A stretch of 64,000 nt of DNA from Pseudorhizobium tarimense (GCF_022968135.1 NZ_JALJRA010000006.1:123829-187828), one strand, 5' to 3'; shown: positions 40,255-51,482, counted from the first letter of the stretch. Made by a program: numbers and translations. The notes: generated by a model not told the origin, from the letters alone.

Positions 40255-40847
40255 TCAGTCAACCACGGAAATAGAGACAAGTCCTCCGGGGTGAAGTTGA
40301 TCCAGCCCGCCGGCAAGTACTGCGATCGTGCCCGCATCAAGGCTAGCCCGATGAGCGGCGGTGTCGATGCGGCGGGCTAGGCCCGAGGTGATGGTGTAGC
40401 CGGCGCGGCCGGCCTCGCGCGCAATCATCGCCGCAACCTTCGCGCGCTGATGGAGGCATTGCGCGAGCCGACGATGCCGAACCAAGGGGAGGCGGCGGTC
40501 GCCGAATATACTTTGACGGCGAGAAGCGGGAGGCGCGCCTTCGATCTGTCTCAGGGCCGGCGGATAGTCCGCGTCCCCGATGCCGACGACCCGCGTGCGC
40601 AGACGTTGAGCAACTCCAGCTCACGTTCGGCATCCTCTTTGGAAGCGATGCGGATCGTGCAGGACGCGCCGCCTCGGCTAAAAAGCTCAGGCAGCAGGTC
40701 GAGCGCCGCTTCTGCAGAGCCGGAATGGTTGATGAGATCGCGGAAGGTGGCGGGGCCAACATTGTCGCTGCGGATGAGGCGAAGCCAGGCAACCCTTTGC
40801 CTGTCGGTGAGCGCACTCCCGTTTGGTCTTGCGCCGCCCTCAGGCAT
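40255..40847 (-). pseudogene. dprA: Degenerate DNA processing protein DprA
   Basis: Intact DprA (RecA loader for incoming single-stranded DNA) is about 360-380 aa. Here the first 85 or so codons read cleanly ([21 protein letters not shown]). The frame then changes several times: [21 protein letters not shown] in a second frame, LLAV and later IVGSRNASISAR in a third, then KVAAMIAREAGRAGYTITSG in the second. The conserved SGLARGID is SGLARRID. Similarity stops after VLAGGLDQ, so roughly the C-terminal half is missing. It starts 2 bp after the plsY stop. Confidence 0.85.
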
Positions 40848-40849
40848 TG

Positions 40850-41467
40850 CTATCCCTTTTGGCCGATCTTGCCTTCAGTCCCTGCCAGCAGCCGTCTGAT
40901 ATTGGTTTCGTGCCGCCACCAGGAGACCGCCGTCATGATCGCCATGACAAGGGCGATCTTTTCTTCGCCCATTACCCACAAAGCGACCGGAATCACAAGC
41001 GTCGCCACCAGGGCCGACAGCGAGGAATACTTGCTGACGAAGGCAACCGTCAGCCACACGGCGGCGAAAACGAGAACCCAAAGCGGTGCGACGCCGAGAA
41101 GCGTGCCGACATAGGTGGCGACGCCCTTGCCGCCCTTGAAGCCGATCCACACCGGAAACAGATGACCGAGAAAGGCTGCCAAGCCCGCCAGAAGGCCGGC
41201 TTCAGGCCCTGCGATATATGTACCCGCAACAGCCGCGGCCGTCGCCTTCAGCGCGTCGAGAAGAAGTGTAGCGGCTGCAAGCTTCTTGTTACCCGTCCGC
41301 AAGACATTGGTTGCGCCGATATTGCCGGATCCGATCGAGCGGATATCACCCAGCCCGGCTGCCCGCGTCAGGATAAGCCCGAAGGGGATGGAGCCCAGCA
41401 GGTAACCGAGCACGATAGCCGCAACGGCGACGCCGCCACCGATCTGCCAGTTCATCAGGTCGTTCAC
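40850..41467 (-). CDS. plsY: Glycerol-3-phosphate acyltransferase PlsY
   Basis: Inner-membrane enzyme that transfers acyl groups from acyl-phosphate to glycerol-3-phosphate, the first step of phospholipid synthesis. The 205-aa product has five or more helices and the motifs [21 protein letters not shown] and [24 protein letters not shown] 41467 is chosen because GAGGAG lies 8 bp upstream, inside the end of pyrC. Longer starts would fall in pyrC. Confidence 0.94.
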   Translation of the reverse strand: MNDLMNWQIGGGVAVAAIVLGYLLGSIPFGLILTRAAGLGDIRSIGSGNIGATNVLRTGNKKLAAATLLLDALKATAAAVAGTYIAGPEAGLLAGLAAFLGHLFPVWIGFKGGKGVATYVGTLLGVAPLWVLVFAAVWLTVAFVSKYSSLSALVATLVIPVALWVMGEEKIALVMAIMTAVSWWRHETNIRRLLAGTEGKIGQKG

Positions 41468-41480
41468 CGGCTCGTTCTCC

Positions 41481-42770
41481 TCAGAGCGAATGGACGCAGG
41501 CGCCGCCGACATAGGTCGCCACAGCGCGACCGGAGAAGCGAGCGTCTTCGAAGGGTGTATTCTTGGAGCGCGACAGGAGCATGTCCTTGGCAACCAACCA
41601 GGGCTCGTCGAGATCGATGAGCGTGATGTCGGCCTTCGCGCCCGGCTTCAAGGTGCCGGCGTCCAACCCGAAGATCTGCGCCGGTCGAGTCGACATGGCA
41701 TCGATGAGGCGCATCAATGGAACCTGTCCGGAGTGGTGCAGGCGAAGCGCCGCAGCCAGCATCGTTTCAAGACCCACAGCGCCATCCGCCGCATCGGCGA
41801 AGGGCAGGCGCTTCGTATCGACGTCCTGCGGATCATGGGAGGAGACGATGATGTCGATCGTCCCGTCGGCAAGCGCCTCGACCATAGCAACGCGGTCGCC
41901 CTCCGTCCGAAGTGGAGGCGAGAGTTTGAAGAAGGTCCGGTATTCGCCGATGTCGTTCTCGTTGAGAGACAGGTGGTTGATCGAGATGGCACAAGTAACG
42001 TTGGCGCCGCGCTTGCGCGCTACCCGCATGGCTTCCGCCGATTCCGGCACCGATATCTTGGCCGCGTGATATTTGGCCCCTGTGAGGCCGGCCATCCGCA
42101 GGTCGCGCTCGAGCGGGATGATCTCGGCTTCCTTCGGCACCCCGGCAAGCCCGAGCCAGCTTGCGAACAGGCCTTCGTTCATAACGCCGTTGCCGATGTA
42201 TTTTTCACGCGGCTCGAGCGCGATCACGGCGCCGAATTCCCGTGCATAGGTCATCGCCCGCCGCAGGACCAGGGTATCGGACAGTCCGCGCCGGCCATTG
42301 GTGAAGGCGACGGCGCCCGCTTGCTGCAGGAGGCCAATCTCCGTCATCTCCTTGCCGGCAAGCCCCTTGGTCACGGCAGCAGCGGGATAAACGTTGACGG
42401 AAGCCTTGTCGCGGGCCGTCTTCTTGACGAACTCCACGAGCGCGATGTCGTCGAGCACCGGATCGGTATCCGGCATCATGATAAATGAGGTGACGCCGCC
42501 GGCGGCCGCAGCACGGCTTGCCGACTCGATTGTCTCGCGGTGCTCGGCGCCGGGTTCGCCGACGAACACACGTGCATCCACCAGACCAGGAACCGCCAGA
42601 AGTCCGCGACAATCACGGATCCCCGCACCTTCCGGCGCGCCCTGATTGCGGGCGTCGGCGCCGGCGGCGAGAATTCGGCCATTCTCGCCGACGATGATAG
42701 TGCCGACTTCGTCGAGATTGCGGGACGGGTCGATGATGCGGGCGTTGTTGAGGACGAGGGACCGTGTCAT
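41481..42770 (-). CDS. pyrC: Dihydroorotase-like protein lacking zinc ligands (PyrC' type)
   Basis: A 429-aa amidohydrolase of the class I dihydroorotase family. The metal-binding HxH after PGL(V/I)D is replaced by Arg67-Val-Phe69 ([14 protein letters not shown]), and the later DHAPH-type motif reads SSHDPQ. It therefore should not be catalytic. In Pseudomonas and relatives such a pseudo-dihydroorotase, encoded next to pyrB, is a structural subunit of aspartate transcarbamoylase. The 4-bp overlap with pyrB fits that role. A separate active dihydroorotase gene should exist elsewhere. Confidence 0.92.
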   Translation of the reverse strand: MTRSLVLNNARIIDPSRNLDEVGTIIVGENGRILAAGADARNQGAPEGAGIRDCRGLLAVPGLVDARVFVGEPGAEHRETIESASRAAAAGGVTSFIMMPDTDPVLDDIALVEFVKKTARDKASVNVYPAAAVTKGLAGKEMTEIGLLQQAGAVAFTNGRRGLSDTLVLRRAMTYAREFGAVIALEPREKYIGNGVMNEGLFASWLGLAGVPKEAEIIPLERDLRMAGLTGAKYHAAKISVPESAEAMRVARKRGANVTCAISINHLSLNENDIGEYRTFFKLSPPLRTEGDRVAMVEALADGTIDIIVSSHDPQDVDTKRLPFADAADGAVGLETMLAAALRLHHSGQVPLMRLIDAMSTRPAQIFGLDAGTLKPGAKADITLIDLDEPWLVAKDMLLSRSKNTPFEDARFSGRAVATYVGGACVHSL

Positions 42771-43708
42771 GCCCGTGGCCCCTGGTTTTGCGACAGAAGC
42801 AGCGTCTCCATCACGGCCATGCGCACGGCGACCCCCATTTCAACCTGTTGCTCGATTACGCTCTGCGGTCCGTCGGCAACTTCGGAAGCGATTTCGACAC
42901 CGCGGTTCATCGGACCCGGATGCATGACCAGCGCATCCTCCTTGGCCGTCCTCAACTTTTCGGCATCAAGGCCGTAGAAGTGGAAGTATTCGCGGATCGA
43001 GGGGACGAAGGAGCCGGACATGCGCTCCCGCTGCAGGCGCAGCATCATCACCACGTCGGCATCCTTCAGACCCTCTTCCATCGAGTGGAACACTTCCGCT
43101 CCCATCTGCGCGATGCCGGAGGGGAGGAGAGTTGCCGGCGCGATGACGCGCACGCGCGCGCCCATGGCATTCAGCAGCAGGATGTTGGAACGCGCAACCC
43201 GCGAATGCAGCACGTCGCCGCAGATGGCAACGATGATGCGCGACAGCTTGCCTTTCGCGCGGCGGATCGTCAGCGCATCCAGAAGCGCTTGTGTCGGATG
43301 TTCATGTTGCCCGTCGCCGGCATTGACGACGGAGCAGGCGACCTTCTGAGCAAGCAATGCCGCAGCGCCGGCCGAGGAATGCCGCAGCACCAGCACGTCC
43401 GGGTGCATGGCATTCAGCGTCATCGCCGTATCAATCAGCGTCTCGCCCTTCTTCACCGAAGAGTTGCCGACAGACATGTTCATGACGTCGGCGCCCAAGC
43501 GCTTGCCGGCGAGTTCAAAGGAGGATTGCGTCCGGGTCGAGGCTTCGAAGAAGAGGTTGATCTGTGTCAGCCCCCGCAGCGTCGAGGTCTTCTTTTCCCG
43601 CTGGCGGCTGATCTGAACCGCCTCGTCGGCCTTGTCCAAAAGATACGTAATGTCCTGTTCGGTGAGTCCCTTGATGCCGAGGAGATGGCGGTGAGGGAAG
43701 AAGACCAT
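42767..43708 (-). CDS. pyrB: Aspartate carbamoyltransferase catalytic subunit
   Basis: Condenses carbamoyl phosphate and aspartate in pyrimidine synthesis. The 313-aa protein has the carbamoyl-phosphate motif STRTQSSFE and the [11 protein letters not shown] motif. It is the first gene of pyrB-pyrC-plsY-(dprA). No pyrI regulatory-subunit gene follows; the inactive PyrC homolog is in its place. The stop overlaps the pyrC start. Confidence 0.95.
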   Translation of the reverse strand: MVFFPHRHLLGIKGLTEQDITYLLDKADEAVQISRQREKKTSTLRGLTQINLFFEASTRTQSSFELAGKRLGADVMNMSVGNSSVKKGETLIDTAMTLNAMHPDVLVLRHSSAGAAALLAQKVACSVVNAGDGQHEHPTQALLDALTIRRAKGKLSRIIVAICGDVLHSRVARSNILLLNAMGARVRVIAPATLLPSGIAQMGAEVFHSMEEGLKDADVVMMLRLQRERMSGSFVPSIREYFHFYGLDAEKLRTAKEDALVMHPGPMNRGVEIASEVADGPQSVIEQQVEMGVAVRMAVMETLLLSQNQGPRA

Positions 43709-43735
43709 GGGGCGTCTCCGCTTGCGTTCGGGCGT

Positions 43736-43764
43736 CTATAATGACTGGCTGTGAAACCGGCAAG
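43736..43764 (-). promoter_or_regulatory. pyrB promoter
   Basis: On the minus strand, CTTGCC (43759-43764), 17 bp and TTATAG (43736-43741) form a good housekeeping promoter. The start would be near 43729, about 20 nt before the pyrB ATG. Confidence 0.55.
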
Positions 43765-43829
43765 CGAAGGGGCGGGAAAAGTCCGCTCATCCTCATGCAT
43801 TTTTCAGAGAAACGGGCTAGAAGCCAAGC

Positions 43830-45482
43830 ATGACACAGAATAGCCGGACAGAACAAAAGCTTGCAGAGCTGAACCAGCCCCACCCCTGGTCCGGCATCAA
43901 CGCCTACAGATCGGATCCCTTGATCGTCGACCTCACCGCAGGCCTGCACCGCAGCCTGCGCGAGGAATTCGATTCGATCGGCCACTACTCCACCTCGCCG
44001 GAGGCGCAGGAACTGGCGCGGATGGCGAATGAAAGCCCGCCGAAGCTGCGCACCCACGGGCCGCGCGGAGAGCGGCTGGATGTCGTGGAGTTCCATCCGG
44101 CCTGGCACGCGCTGATGCGTCGCTCGATGTCCATCGGCCTGCATTCGTCCGTATGGGAAGGTATCCCCGAGGCCAAGGGCAGTGAACACAAGGCCCGCGC
44201 CACCCGCTTCTACCTGACGGCGCAGCTGGAGTGCGGTCACCTCTGCCCGCTTACCATGACGAGCGCATCCGTTGCCGCCCTGATGGCCTCCCCACGGGTG
44301 CAGAAGGAGTGGGCACCGAAGATCCTGTCGCGAAAGTACGATTCGTCCAATCGGCCGGCGCTGCAGAAGAGCGCCATCACGCTCGGCATGGGGATGACCG
44401 AAAAGCAGGGCGGCACGGACGTGAGGGCCAACCGCTCGACGGCAGAGCGGGTGGGCGAGGGCATCTATCGCCTGTCAGGCCACAAGTGGTTCATGTCGGC
44501 GCCGATGAGCGATGCCTTCATCATGCTGGCGAAGACAAACGAAGGAATCGGCTGCTTCCTGGTGCCGCGTCTCCTGGAGGATGGCTCGGCCAATGGCCTT
44601 CAGTTCCAGCGCCTGAAGGACAAGCTCGGCAACCGCTCCAATGCCTCGTCGGAAGTCGAATTCACCGATGCCTTCGGCTATCTGCTGGGCGAGCCCGGTG
44701 CCGGCATCCGCACCATTCTGGACATGGTGACCTTGACGCGGCTCGATTGTGCGCTGGCCTCCGCCGGCATCATGCGGGCTTCGCTCGCCGAGGCGGTCCA
44801 TCACTGCCGCGGCCGCAGCGTTTTCGGGAAGAACCTCATCGACCAGCCGCTGATGACGCGGGTTCTGGCGGACATGGCGCTTGACGTTGCAGCGGCCACC
44901 GCGCTTGCCTTCCGTCTGGCGGACGCATTTGATCGGGCTGCCGCAAATCCCGCGGACGCAGCTTACGCCCGCGTGATGACGCCGGTGATCAAATACTGGA
45001 ACTGCAAGATCGCGCCGTCGCTGATCTACGAAGCGATGGAGTGCCTTGGCGGCAACGGCTATGTCGAGGAACGGCCGGTGGCGCGGCATTATCGCGAAGC
45101 TCCGGTCAACGCCATCTGGGAAGGTTCCGGCAACGTGATGGCGCTTGATGTCCTGCGGGTTTTGTCGCGCGGCAAGGATCTGTTCGACATGGTGCTTGCC
45201 GGCTTTGAGCGTGATCTCGGCGCATCCGGGCGCAAGACGATCGAGGTGCTGCGGGCTGCGATGGCGCTCTGCGAAACGGACGAGGGCGCAGCGCGTCTCC
45301 TGGTGGAGCAGTTGGCGCTGGCAGCGGGTGCTGCGGAGCTTGCACGCCTGGGCGCGGGCAAAATTGCCGATGCATTCCTGGAGACGCGGCTCGCTGGTGG
45401 CTGGCGCTCCACTTACGGCATGCTCGATGCACGCTTCGATGCAAGCTACATCGTTGACCTACTCTATCCTGCCGCGAGCTGA
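43830..45482 (+). CDS. Acyl-CoA dehydrogenase, AidB-like
   Basis: A 550-aa flavoprotein of the acyl-CoA dehydrogenase superfamily with the extended AidB architecture: an N-terminal domain (residues 1-180), a central FAD region (MTEKQGGTDVRANRSTAE and YRLSGHKWFMSAPMSDAF) and a C-terminal helical domain with YEAMECLGGNGYVEE. E. coli AidB belongs to the alkylation response. No Ada box or other regulator is visible here, so the role is open. It is divergent from pyrB, and its 3' end overlaps the AEC gene by 19 bp. Confidence 0.88.
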   Translation: MTQNSRTEQKLAELNQPHPWSGINAYRSDPLIVDLTAGLHRSLREEFDSIGHYSTSPEAQELARMANESPPKLRTHGPRGERLDVVEFHPAWHALMRRSMSIGLHSSVWEGIPEAKGSEHKARATRFYLTAQLECGHLCPLTMTSASVAALMASPRVQKEWAPKILSRKYDSSNRPALQKSAITLGMGMTEKQGGTDVRANRSTAERVGEGIYRLSGHKWFMSAPMSDAFIMLAKTNEGIGCFLVPRLLEDGSANGLQFQRLKDKLGNRSNASSEVEFTDAFGYLLGEPGAGIRTILDMVTLTRLDCALASAGIMRASLAEAVHHCRGRSVFGKNLIDQPLMTRVLADMALDVAAATALAFRLADAFDRAAANPADAAYARVMTPVIKYWNCKIAPSLIYEAMECLGGNGYVEERPVARHYREAPVNAIWEGSGNVMALDVLRVLSRGKDLFDMVLAGFERDLGASGRKTIEVLRAAMALCETDEGAARLLVEQLALAAGAAELARLGAGKIADAFLETRLAGGWRSTYGMLDARFDASYIVDLLYPAAS

Positions 45483-46399
45483 TCGGCGGCCATCAGGACG
45501 AGCGGAACCGTCAGGAACGAGATGACCGTCTGCACGGTGGCTGTCGCCGCATAGAGTTCGGCATCGCCACCCATCTTCTTGGCGAGGATATAGCCGTTCA
45601 TGGCCGTGGGGACGCTGGCGCTCAAGGCAAGCAACGCAATCGCCGGCCCGGTGACACCGGCAAGCAGTGCGCAGGCGACCATCAGCATCGGGAAGAACGC
45701 GAGCTTCAGTGCCGACGACAGGAGCACCAGCGGATGCGGCTTCAGGGCATCCGAGACCCGCAGCCCAGCGCCGACCGCGATCAGCCCGAGGCTGAGCGCT
45801 GCCCTCGCGACGAGATCGACCGTCGTCATCAGCGGGGCGTAGATGGGCACCCCGATCTGGTTGACCGCGACCCCGAGCATGCTGCTGATGATGAGCGGGT
45901 TGGTCACGATCCGCAGCAGGAAAGCCCGGTAGGTCGTCCTGCTGCCGGAGAACCACAAGAGAACGCTGACATTGATAAGGTTGATCGGAACGATGATCAC
46001 CGCCATCACCAGCGCCACCACCGTCAATCCAAATTCACCGTAGATCTTTTGCGCGATCGCAAGCGCGATGAACGCGTTCCATCGCGTCGCCGTCTGGAAG
46101 ACGGAGCTGAAGGCGGAAGGGGCAACACCCAGCCGCTTGAACGGCACCCAGAGCGCCAGCACGAGCGCGCACATCAGCAGCACGGCGATGACGGCTGTGA
46201 AGCCAAGCGTGCCGATCTCCATGCTGGAGAAATCGGCCGTTGCCAGCGTGTGAAAAAGCAGAGCGGGAAACAACACATAGTACCCGCACTGTTCGAGCCC
46301 TTCCCAAAAAGTCCCGTTGATGAGCGGGCTGCGCTTCAGCGCCACGCCAAGCAGGACGAGAAGGAAGATCGGCAGGATACTCTCGAAGATGATCAGCAT
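45464..46399 (-). CDS. AEC family transporter (auxin efflux carrier-like)
   Basis: A 311-aa membrane protein with about ten helices. It opens MLIIFESILPIFLLVLLGVALKRSPL, characteristic of the AEC/malonate-transporter family. The substrate is unknown. ATG 46399 is chosen because upstream sequence is not membrane-like and runs into the tetR promoter region. It is divergent from a TetR regulator, which may control it. The convergent aidB-like gene overlaps its end by 19 bp. Confidence 0.87.
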   Translation of the reverse strand: MLIIFESILPIFLLVLLGVALKRSPLINGTFWEGLEQCGYYVLFPALLFHTLATADFSSMEIGTLGFTAVIAVLLMCALVLALWVPFKRLGVAPSAFSSVFQTATRWNAFIALAIAQKIYGEFGLTVVALVMAVIIVPINLINVSVLLWFSGSRTTYRAFLLRIVTNPLIISSMLGVAVNQIGVPIYAPLMTTVDLVARAALSLGLIAVGAGLRVSDALKPHPLVLLSSALKLAFFPMLMVACALLAGVTGPAIALLALSASVPTAMNGYILAKKMGGDAELYAATATVQTVISFLTVPLVLMAADQLAAG

Positions 46400-46556
46400 G
46401 AAAAGCCAGTCTGGGAAGGGGCGAAAGGGGTGAGCGAGGCTTAGCGGCATGCCGGAGCTGGCGCAATGCCTGCCAATTCTGTGAATGGCTAAGCGTGGCG
46501 CATTGTGCCGCGTCGTCTTGCGGCTTATCGGCGATGAAGCCGTTGGAGTACCGTCT

Positions 46557-47201
46557 ATGCTTGCAGTCGAGGAAGCTTTCGCCCCGTCCGTGCCGGAGAA
46601 GCGCGTCAAGAACCGCGCCCAGACCGAATCCGCCATTCTCAACGCGGCGCGGGATCTGCTGGCGGAGGAGGGGTTCCAGCACTTCGGCATCAACGCCATT
46701 GCCCGGCGGGCAGGCTGCGACAAGCAATTGATCTACCGCTATTACGGCGGCCTGGACGGCCTTCTCGATGCCATCGGCGCCGATCTCGGCGATTGGGTGA
46801 AGGACCGCATTCCGGAAGACACGGGCGGCATGTTCCTGCTCACCTATGGCGACCTGATGGAACGCCTGGCGCTTCTCTACATGGACGCGCTGCGTCACGA
46901 TCCGCTCGTCTGCAAAATCATCGCCTGGGAAGTCTCGAAGGATACGCCGCAGGTGAGACGGCTGGCCGAGGCGCGGTCGCGGGCATTGGCGAAGTGGCTC
47001 GATCGCATGCGTGGCAGTCTATCGGCGCCCAAGGGCGTCGATGCGCCAACGGTCAACGGCATCCTCTTTGCTGCAATCCAGCACCTCGTCATCTCCTCCG
47101 TCGCAACAGGCGAGTTTGCTGGCCTTCCGCTCCGCAGCGAGAAGGACTGGGACAAGGTGACGTCTTCCGTGCGCCGCCTCGTGCGCGGCATCTACGGCTA
47201 G
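46557..47201 (+). CDS. TetR/AcrR family transcriptional regulator
   Basis: A 214-aa regulator with an N-terminal helix-turn-helix (AILNAARDLLAEEGFQHFGINAIARRAGCDKQLIYRYYGGLDGLL, about residues 26-71) and a C-terminal ligand-binding domain. ATG 46557 has GGAG 8 bp upstream. The divergent AEC gene is the likely target. The 157-bp divergent region contains GCTTAGC (46439-46445) and GCTAAGC (46488-46494) as an inverted pair, possible operator halves. Confidence 0.88.
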   Translation: MLAVEEAFAPSVPEKRVKNRAQTESAILNAARDLLAEEGFQHFGINAIARRAGCDKQLIYRYYGGLDGLLDAIGADLGDWVKDRIPEDTGGMFLLTYGDLMERLALLYMDALRHDPLVCKIIAWEVSKDTPQVRRLAEARSRALAKWLDRMRGSLSAPKGVDAPTVNGILFAAIQHLVISSVATGEFAGLPLRSEKDWDKVTSSVRRLVRGIYG

Positions 47202-47302
47202 GATTCGGCTGAAGGCCGCCACCTTATCCACAGTTGAGGGCGCCGCGTTAACCATACGTGACGGATTGCGTTGCGCGCTGGGAAGCGTCCCCTAAGTTAA
47301 GG

Positions 47303-47318
47303 TTAATCGAATGTTAAC
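47303..47318 (+). promoter_or_regulatory. Consensus CtrA binding site
   Basis: TTAA-N7-TTAAC matches the full Caulobacter CtrA box exactly. A further TTAAC half-site lies at 47248-47252 and another TTAA just upstream of the box. It precedes two small membrane-protein genes and suggests cell-cycle control. CtrA is known in rhizobia, and DivK, encoded here, acts upstream of it. Confidence 0.6.
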
Positions 47319-47380
47319 CATGGACGGATCGAGCCGTTGCGGCAGGGAACGACAAGTTCGGAATGGGCATCGCTAAGCAT

Positions 47381-47512
47381 CATGACGATGCTTTTCGCGG
47401 TGCTGGCGCTGGATATTGCCGTACCTGCGTTCGTGCTGAGCCTGATGGCTCTGCTGAGGTGGTTGGCGTCGGTGGAGTTTCACCTTGTTCAGCCGGGAAG
47501 GAGGACCGCATG
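47381..47512 (+). CDS. Candidate 43-aa membrane peptide, coupled to the next gene
   Basis: A 44-codon frame, MTMLFAVLALDIAVPAFVLS to QPGRRTA, with one strong membrane helix and a basic tail. Its TGA overlaps the ATG of the next gene in an ATGA junction, a classic sign of coupling. The ribosome binding site is weak, and ATG 47387 is an alternative start. It lies between the CtrA box and the 107-aa membrane protein gene. Not recognised as a known family. Confidence 0.45.
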
Positions 47513-47833
47513 AAGTGGTTCCTGATTCTGTGGGCCGGACCGATCCTGCTGCTCGGCAGCTGGTACGGACTGTCCTACAACGACATGAGTTTCGGCATCT
47601 TCATGCTGACCCGGCAGGCCCACGACCTGGTTTTCCAGGTCTATAGCCAAGTGCTCGGCATCCCCGCAGAGGACATCCCGCCGCTGGTTGCCCGCGCCAT
47701 CGTCGTCGACAGCTTCGTTGTCTTTGCCATCATCGGCTTTCGTCGCCGCAAGAAGATCGCGGCCTGGTGGCGTGATCGTCAGGCCTCGTCAGAGGCTCTT
47801 GCCAGCGAGGAGAGCCTGTCGAGAGCGCCCTGA
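47510..47833 (+). CDS. Small two-helix membrane protein (probably DUF6105)
   Basis: A 107-aa protein beginning [20 protein letters not shown], with a second hydrophobic segment [14 protein letters not shown] and a basic C-terminus. It resembles the rhizobial DUF6105 family, function unknown. ATG 47510 has a perfect AAGGAGG ribosome binding site. Its last 55 bp overlap the end of ruvX on the opposite strand. Confidence 0.8.
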   Translation: MKWFLILWAGPILLLGSWYGLSYNDMSFGIFMLTRQAHDLVFQVYSQVLGIPAEDIPPLVARAIVVDSFVVFAIIGFRRRKKIAAWWRDRQASSEALASEESLSRAP

Positions 47834-48264
47834 AGGATGAAGCTTGCCGCCGCCGAATCAATCCGTTCGGCGCGCTTGGCGCGTGAGACGTCCATCTCAA
47901 GGAGCGCACGCTCTGCCGCAACGGTAGACAAACGCTCGTCCCAGAAGACGAAGGGCAGCTCCGTCTTGTCGCTCATCGAGCGGACGAAGGCACGTGTCGC
48001 CTGAACACGCGGGCCGGCCGATCCGTCCATATTCATCGGCAGCCCGATGATGAAGGCGGCGACCTTCTCCTTCTCGGCGAAGGCGAGCAGAACTTCGGCG
48101 TCCTTGGTGAACTTCGTGCGCTTGAGCACCGGGCGAGGGGAGGCGAAACGACGCCCCAGATCCGACATGGCGATGCCGATCGTCTTGGTGCCGAGGTCGA
48201 GGCCGGCAATCGCATGGCCTCTCTCCAGTGCTCCGGCCAGTTCCTCGATTGTCAGCACTGTCAT
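47779..48264 (-). CDS. ruvX: Holliday junction resolvase-like RuvX (YqgF)
   Basis: RNase H-fold nuclease implicated in pre-16S rRNA 5' processing and earlier proposed as a Holliday junction resolvase. The 161-aa product has the DxG-type motif [15 protein letters not shown], then [16 protein letters not shown] and [17 protein letters not shown], with the family C-terminal [17 protein letters not shown]. It converges on the small membrane protein gene with a 55-bp overlap. Confidence 0.93.
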   Translation of the reverse strand: MTVLTIEELAGALERGHAIAGLDLGTKTIGIAMSDLGRRFASPRPVLKRTKFTKDAEVLLAFAEKEKVAAFIIGLPMNMDGSAGPRVQATRAFVRSMSDKTELPFVFWDERLSTVAAERALLEMDVSRAKRAERIDSAAASFILQGALDRLSSLARASDEA

Positions 48265-48379
48265 CCGTTTGGCATCCCCTGCGTAGAAATAGTTGTGCCG
48301 CCGCTTCCATTCAGTGGCAGCCGGAATATGTGTTTAACACTCTCAACTATTTCCGCATCACCTATCGAGGGAGACTTTC

Positions 48380-49084
48380 ATGAAGATCACCTGGCTCGGC
48401 CATTCCGCGTTCCGCATCGAGACCGCTAAGGCCAAGATCCTGCTCGACCCCTTCTTTACCGGTAATCCCGGCTTCTCGGGCCTCGACGCCAAGGACGCCG
48501 TTGAGGGGATCAGTCACATTCTACTCACCCACGGCCATGGCGACCATGTCGGCGATACGATCTCTCTTGCCAATGAAACCGGCGCCGTCGTGCTGGCCAA
48601 CGCGGACCTCGCCACATGGCTCGGCAAGAAGGGAGTGGCGAAGACGGACATGGGCAACACCGGCGGCACCGTCTCGTTCGAAGGCTTCACCGTCACCTTC
48701 ACGCAGGCCCAGCATTCCTCCGCGCAGATCACCGAGGACGGCGTGTCCCATGCGCTCGGCAATGCCAACGGCCTCATGCTGCATTTCGGCGACGAGCCGT
48801 CCGTCCTGCACATGGGCGATACCGACATCTTCACCGACATGGGACTGATCAACGAGCTGCACCAACCGGATATCGGGCTCGTGCCGATCGGCGACCGCTT
48901 CACCATGGGCGGCGCCGTTGCAGCCCTTGCCTGCCAGCGTTTCTTCGATTTCAAGCACGCCATCCCGTGCCACTACGGTTCCTTCCCGATCATCGACCAG
49001 ACGGCGGATAAGTTCGTGAAGGGGATGGAGGGTACGCGGACGCGCGTCGAGGCTCCCACGCCCGGCACGACGCTCAGCTTCTGA
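48380..49084 (+). CDS. UPF0173 metal-dependent hydrolase (UlaG-like beta-lactamase fold)
   Basis: A 234-aa metallo-beta-lactamase-fold protein with the metal motif [11 protein letters not shown] (about residues 50-60), the conserved LGHSAFRIE start and HCHYG-like ending IPCHYGSFP. The physiological substrate of the UPF0173 family is unknown. GGGAG lies just upstream of the ATG. It is divergent from ruvX. Confidence 0.9.
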   Translation: MKITWLGHSAFRIETAKAKILLDPFFTGNPGFSGLDAKDAVEGISHILLTHGHGDHVGDTISLANETGAVVLANADLATWLGKKGVAKTDMGNTGGTVSFEGFTVTFTQAQHSSAQITEDGVSHALGNANGLMLHFGDEPSVLHMGDTDIFTDMGLINELHQPDIGLVPIGDRFTMGGAVAALACQRFFDFKHAIPCHYGSFPIIDQTADKFVKGMEGTRTRVEAPTPGTTLSF

Positions 49085-49111
49085 TTGGCCGCTCCCCAAG
49101 CTGTGCGAGGT

Positions 49112-49140
49112 GTTGCGAACGGCGGACGTGGACATTATAG
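49112..49140 (+). promoter_or_regulatory. Putative gatC promoter
   Basis: GTTGCG (49112-49117), 17 bp and TTATAG (49135-49140), the same -10 as the pyrB promoter. The start would be near 49147, giving a short leader before gatC. Confidence 0.45.
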
Positions 49141-49170
49141 CGGTAGGAAATTCTTGCCCGGAGTAATGCC

Positions 49171-49458
49171 ATGTCCGTCGATCTCGCCACCGTCAAGCGC
49201 GTCGCGCGCCTCGCCCGCATCGCCGTCAGCGAGGACGAGGCTGAACGGATGGTGGGTGAGCTGAACGGCATCCTCGGCTTCGTCGAGCAGCTCGGCGAGG
49301 TCGATGTGACCGGCGTCGAGCCGATGACTTCGGTGACGCCGATGGTCATGCGCAAGCGTACCGACGAAGTGACCGACGGCAGCAAGGCCGATGATATCGT
49401 TGCCAACGCACCGGCGACAGACCGCAATTTCTTCCTCGTGCCGAAGGTCGTTGAATAG
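49171..49458 (+). CDS. gatC: Asp-tRNA(Asn)/Glu-tRNA(Gln) amidotransferase subunit C
   Basis: Small scaffold subunit of GatCAB, 95 aa. It shows the family pattern [32 protein letters not shown] and [16 protein letters not shown]. It starts 30 bp after the candidate promoter and is followed by gatA after 57 bp. Confidence 0.95.
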   Translation: MSVDLATVKRVARLARIAVSEDEAERMVGELNGILGFVEQLGEVDVTGVEPMTSVTPMVMRKRTDEVTDGSKADDIVANAPATDRNFFLVPKVVE

Positions 49459-49515
49459 CATCAGCTCCGCTGCTGCCGCCCGACCATTCCACACATCCGC
49501 TGAGCGACTAATAAC

Positions 49516-50987
<1,472 letters not shown>

Positions 50988-50997
<10 letters not shown>

Positions 50998-51482
50998 GCG
51001 AGTTCACAATCCGGAAAATGACTGTCGCCGATCACACTGTGGTCGGCGATGTCGGTTTCGCGGCCTGGAAATCGAGCAACGCGTTCGAGGATGTCTATCT
51101 CGAACCTCAGGTGATCGAGCGAGTGCGGCGAGCGTTTTCGGTCTTTGCTGCTGAGACGACGAGCGATGTCCACATTGCCGAGCGCGAGGGCAGGGTGATC
51201 GGCTGGGCCGCACGAGATGGAGCGCCGGATTGCATCTCTGATCTGTGGGTGGATCCAGCCCATCAGCGCAGGGGAGTCGGGCGCACACTCATTCTGCACC
51301 TTCTCGACATCATCGCTGACGAGGGCCATCCACTCGCCCGCATCCAAACCCACGCTAGCAACGCCGCAGCCGTAAGTCTCTACGAGCGCTGCGGTTTCAC
51401 CATCGTCTGGCAAGGCAAGGAGTTCTCCAAGAGTATGGGCGTGGAACTGGAGAAGGTGCATCTGGAGAAGCTTCCGGGATGA
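50988..51482 (+). CDS. GNAT family acetyltransferase (copy 1)
   Basis: A 164-aa GNAT-fold protein. The acetyl-CoA pyrophosphate loop is [13 protein letters not shown], followed by [17 protein letters not shown]. It starts at one of two consecutive GTG codons (50988 or 50991), overlapping gatA by 10 or 7 bp, so it is translationally coupled. It is clearly paralogous to the GNAT at 52046 (shared GWAAR, ISD-W-DP and THA-N-AVS patterns). Substrate unknown. Confidence 0.87.
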
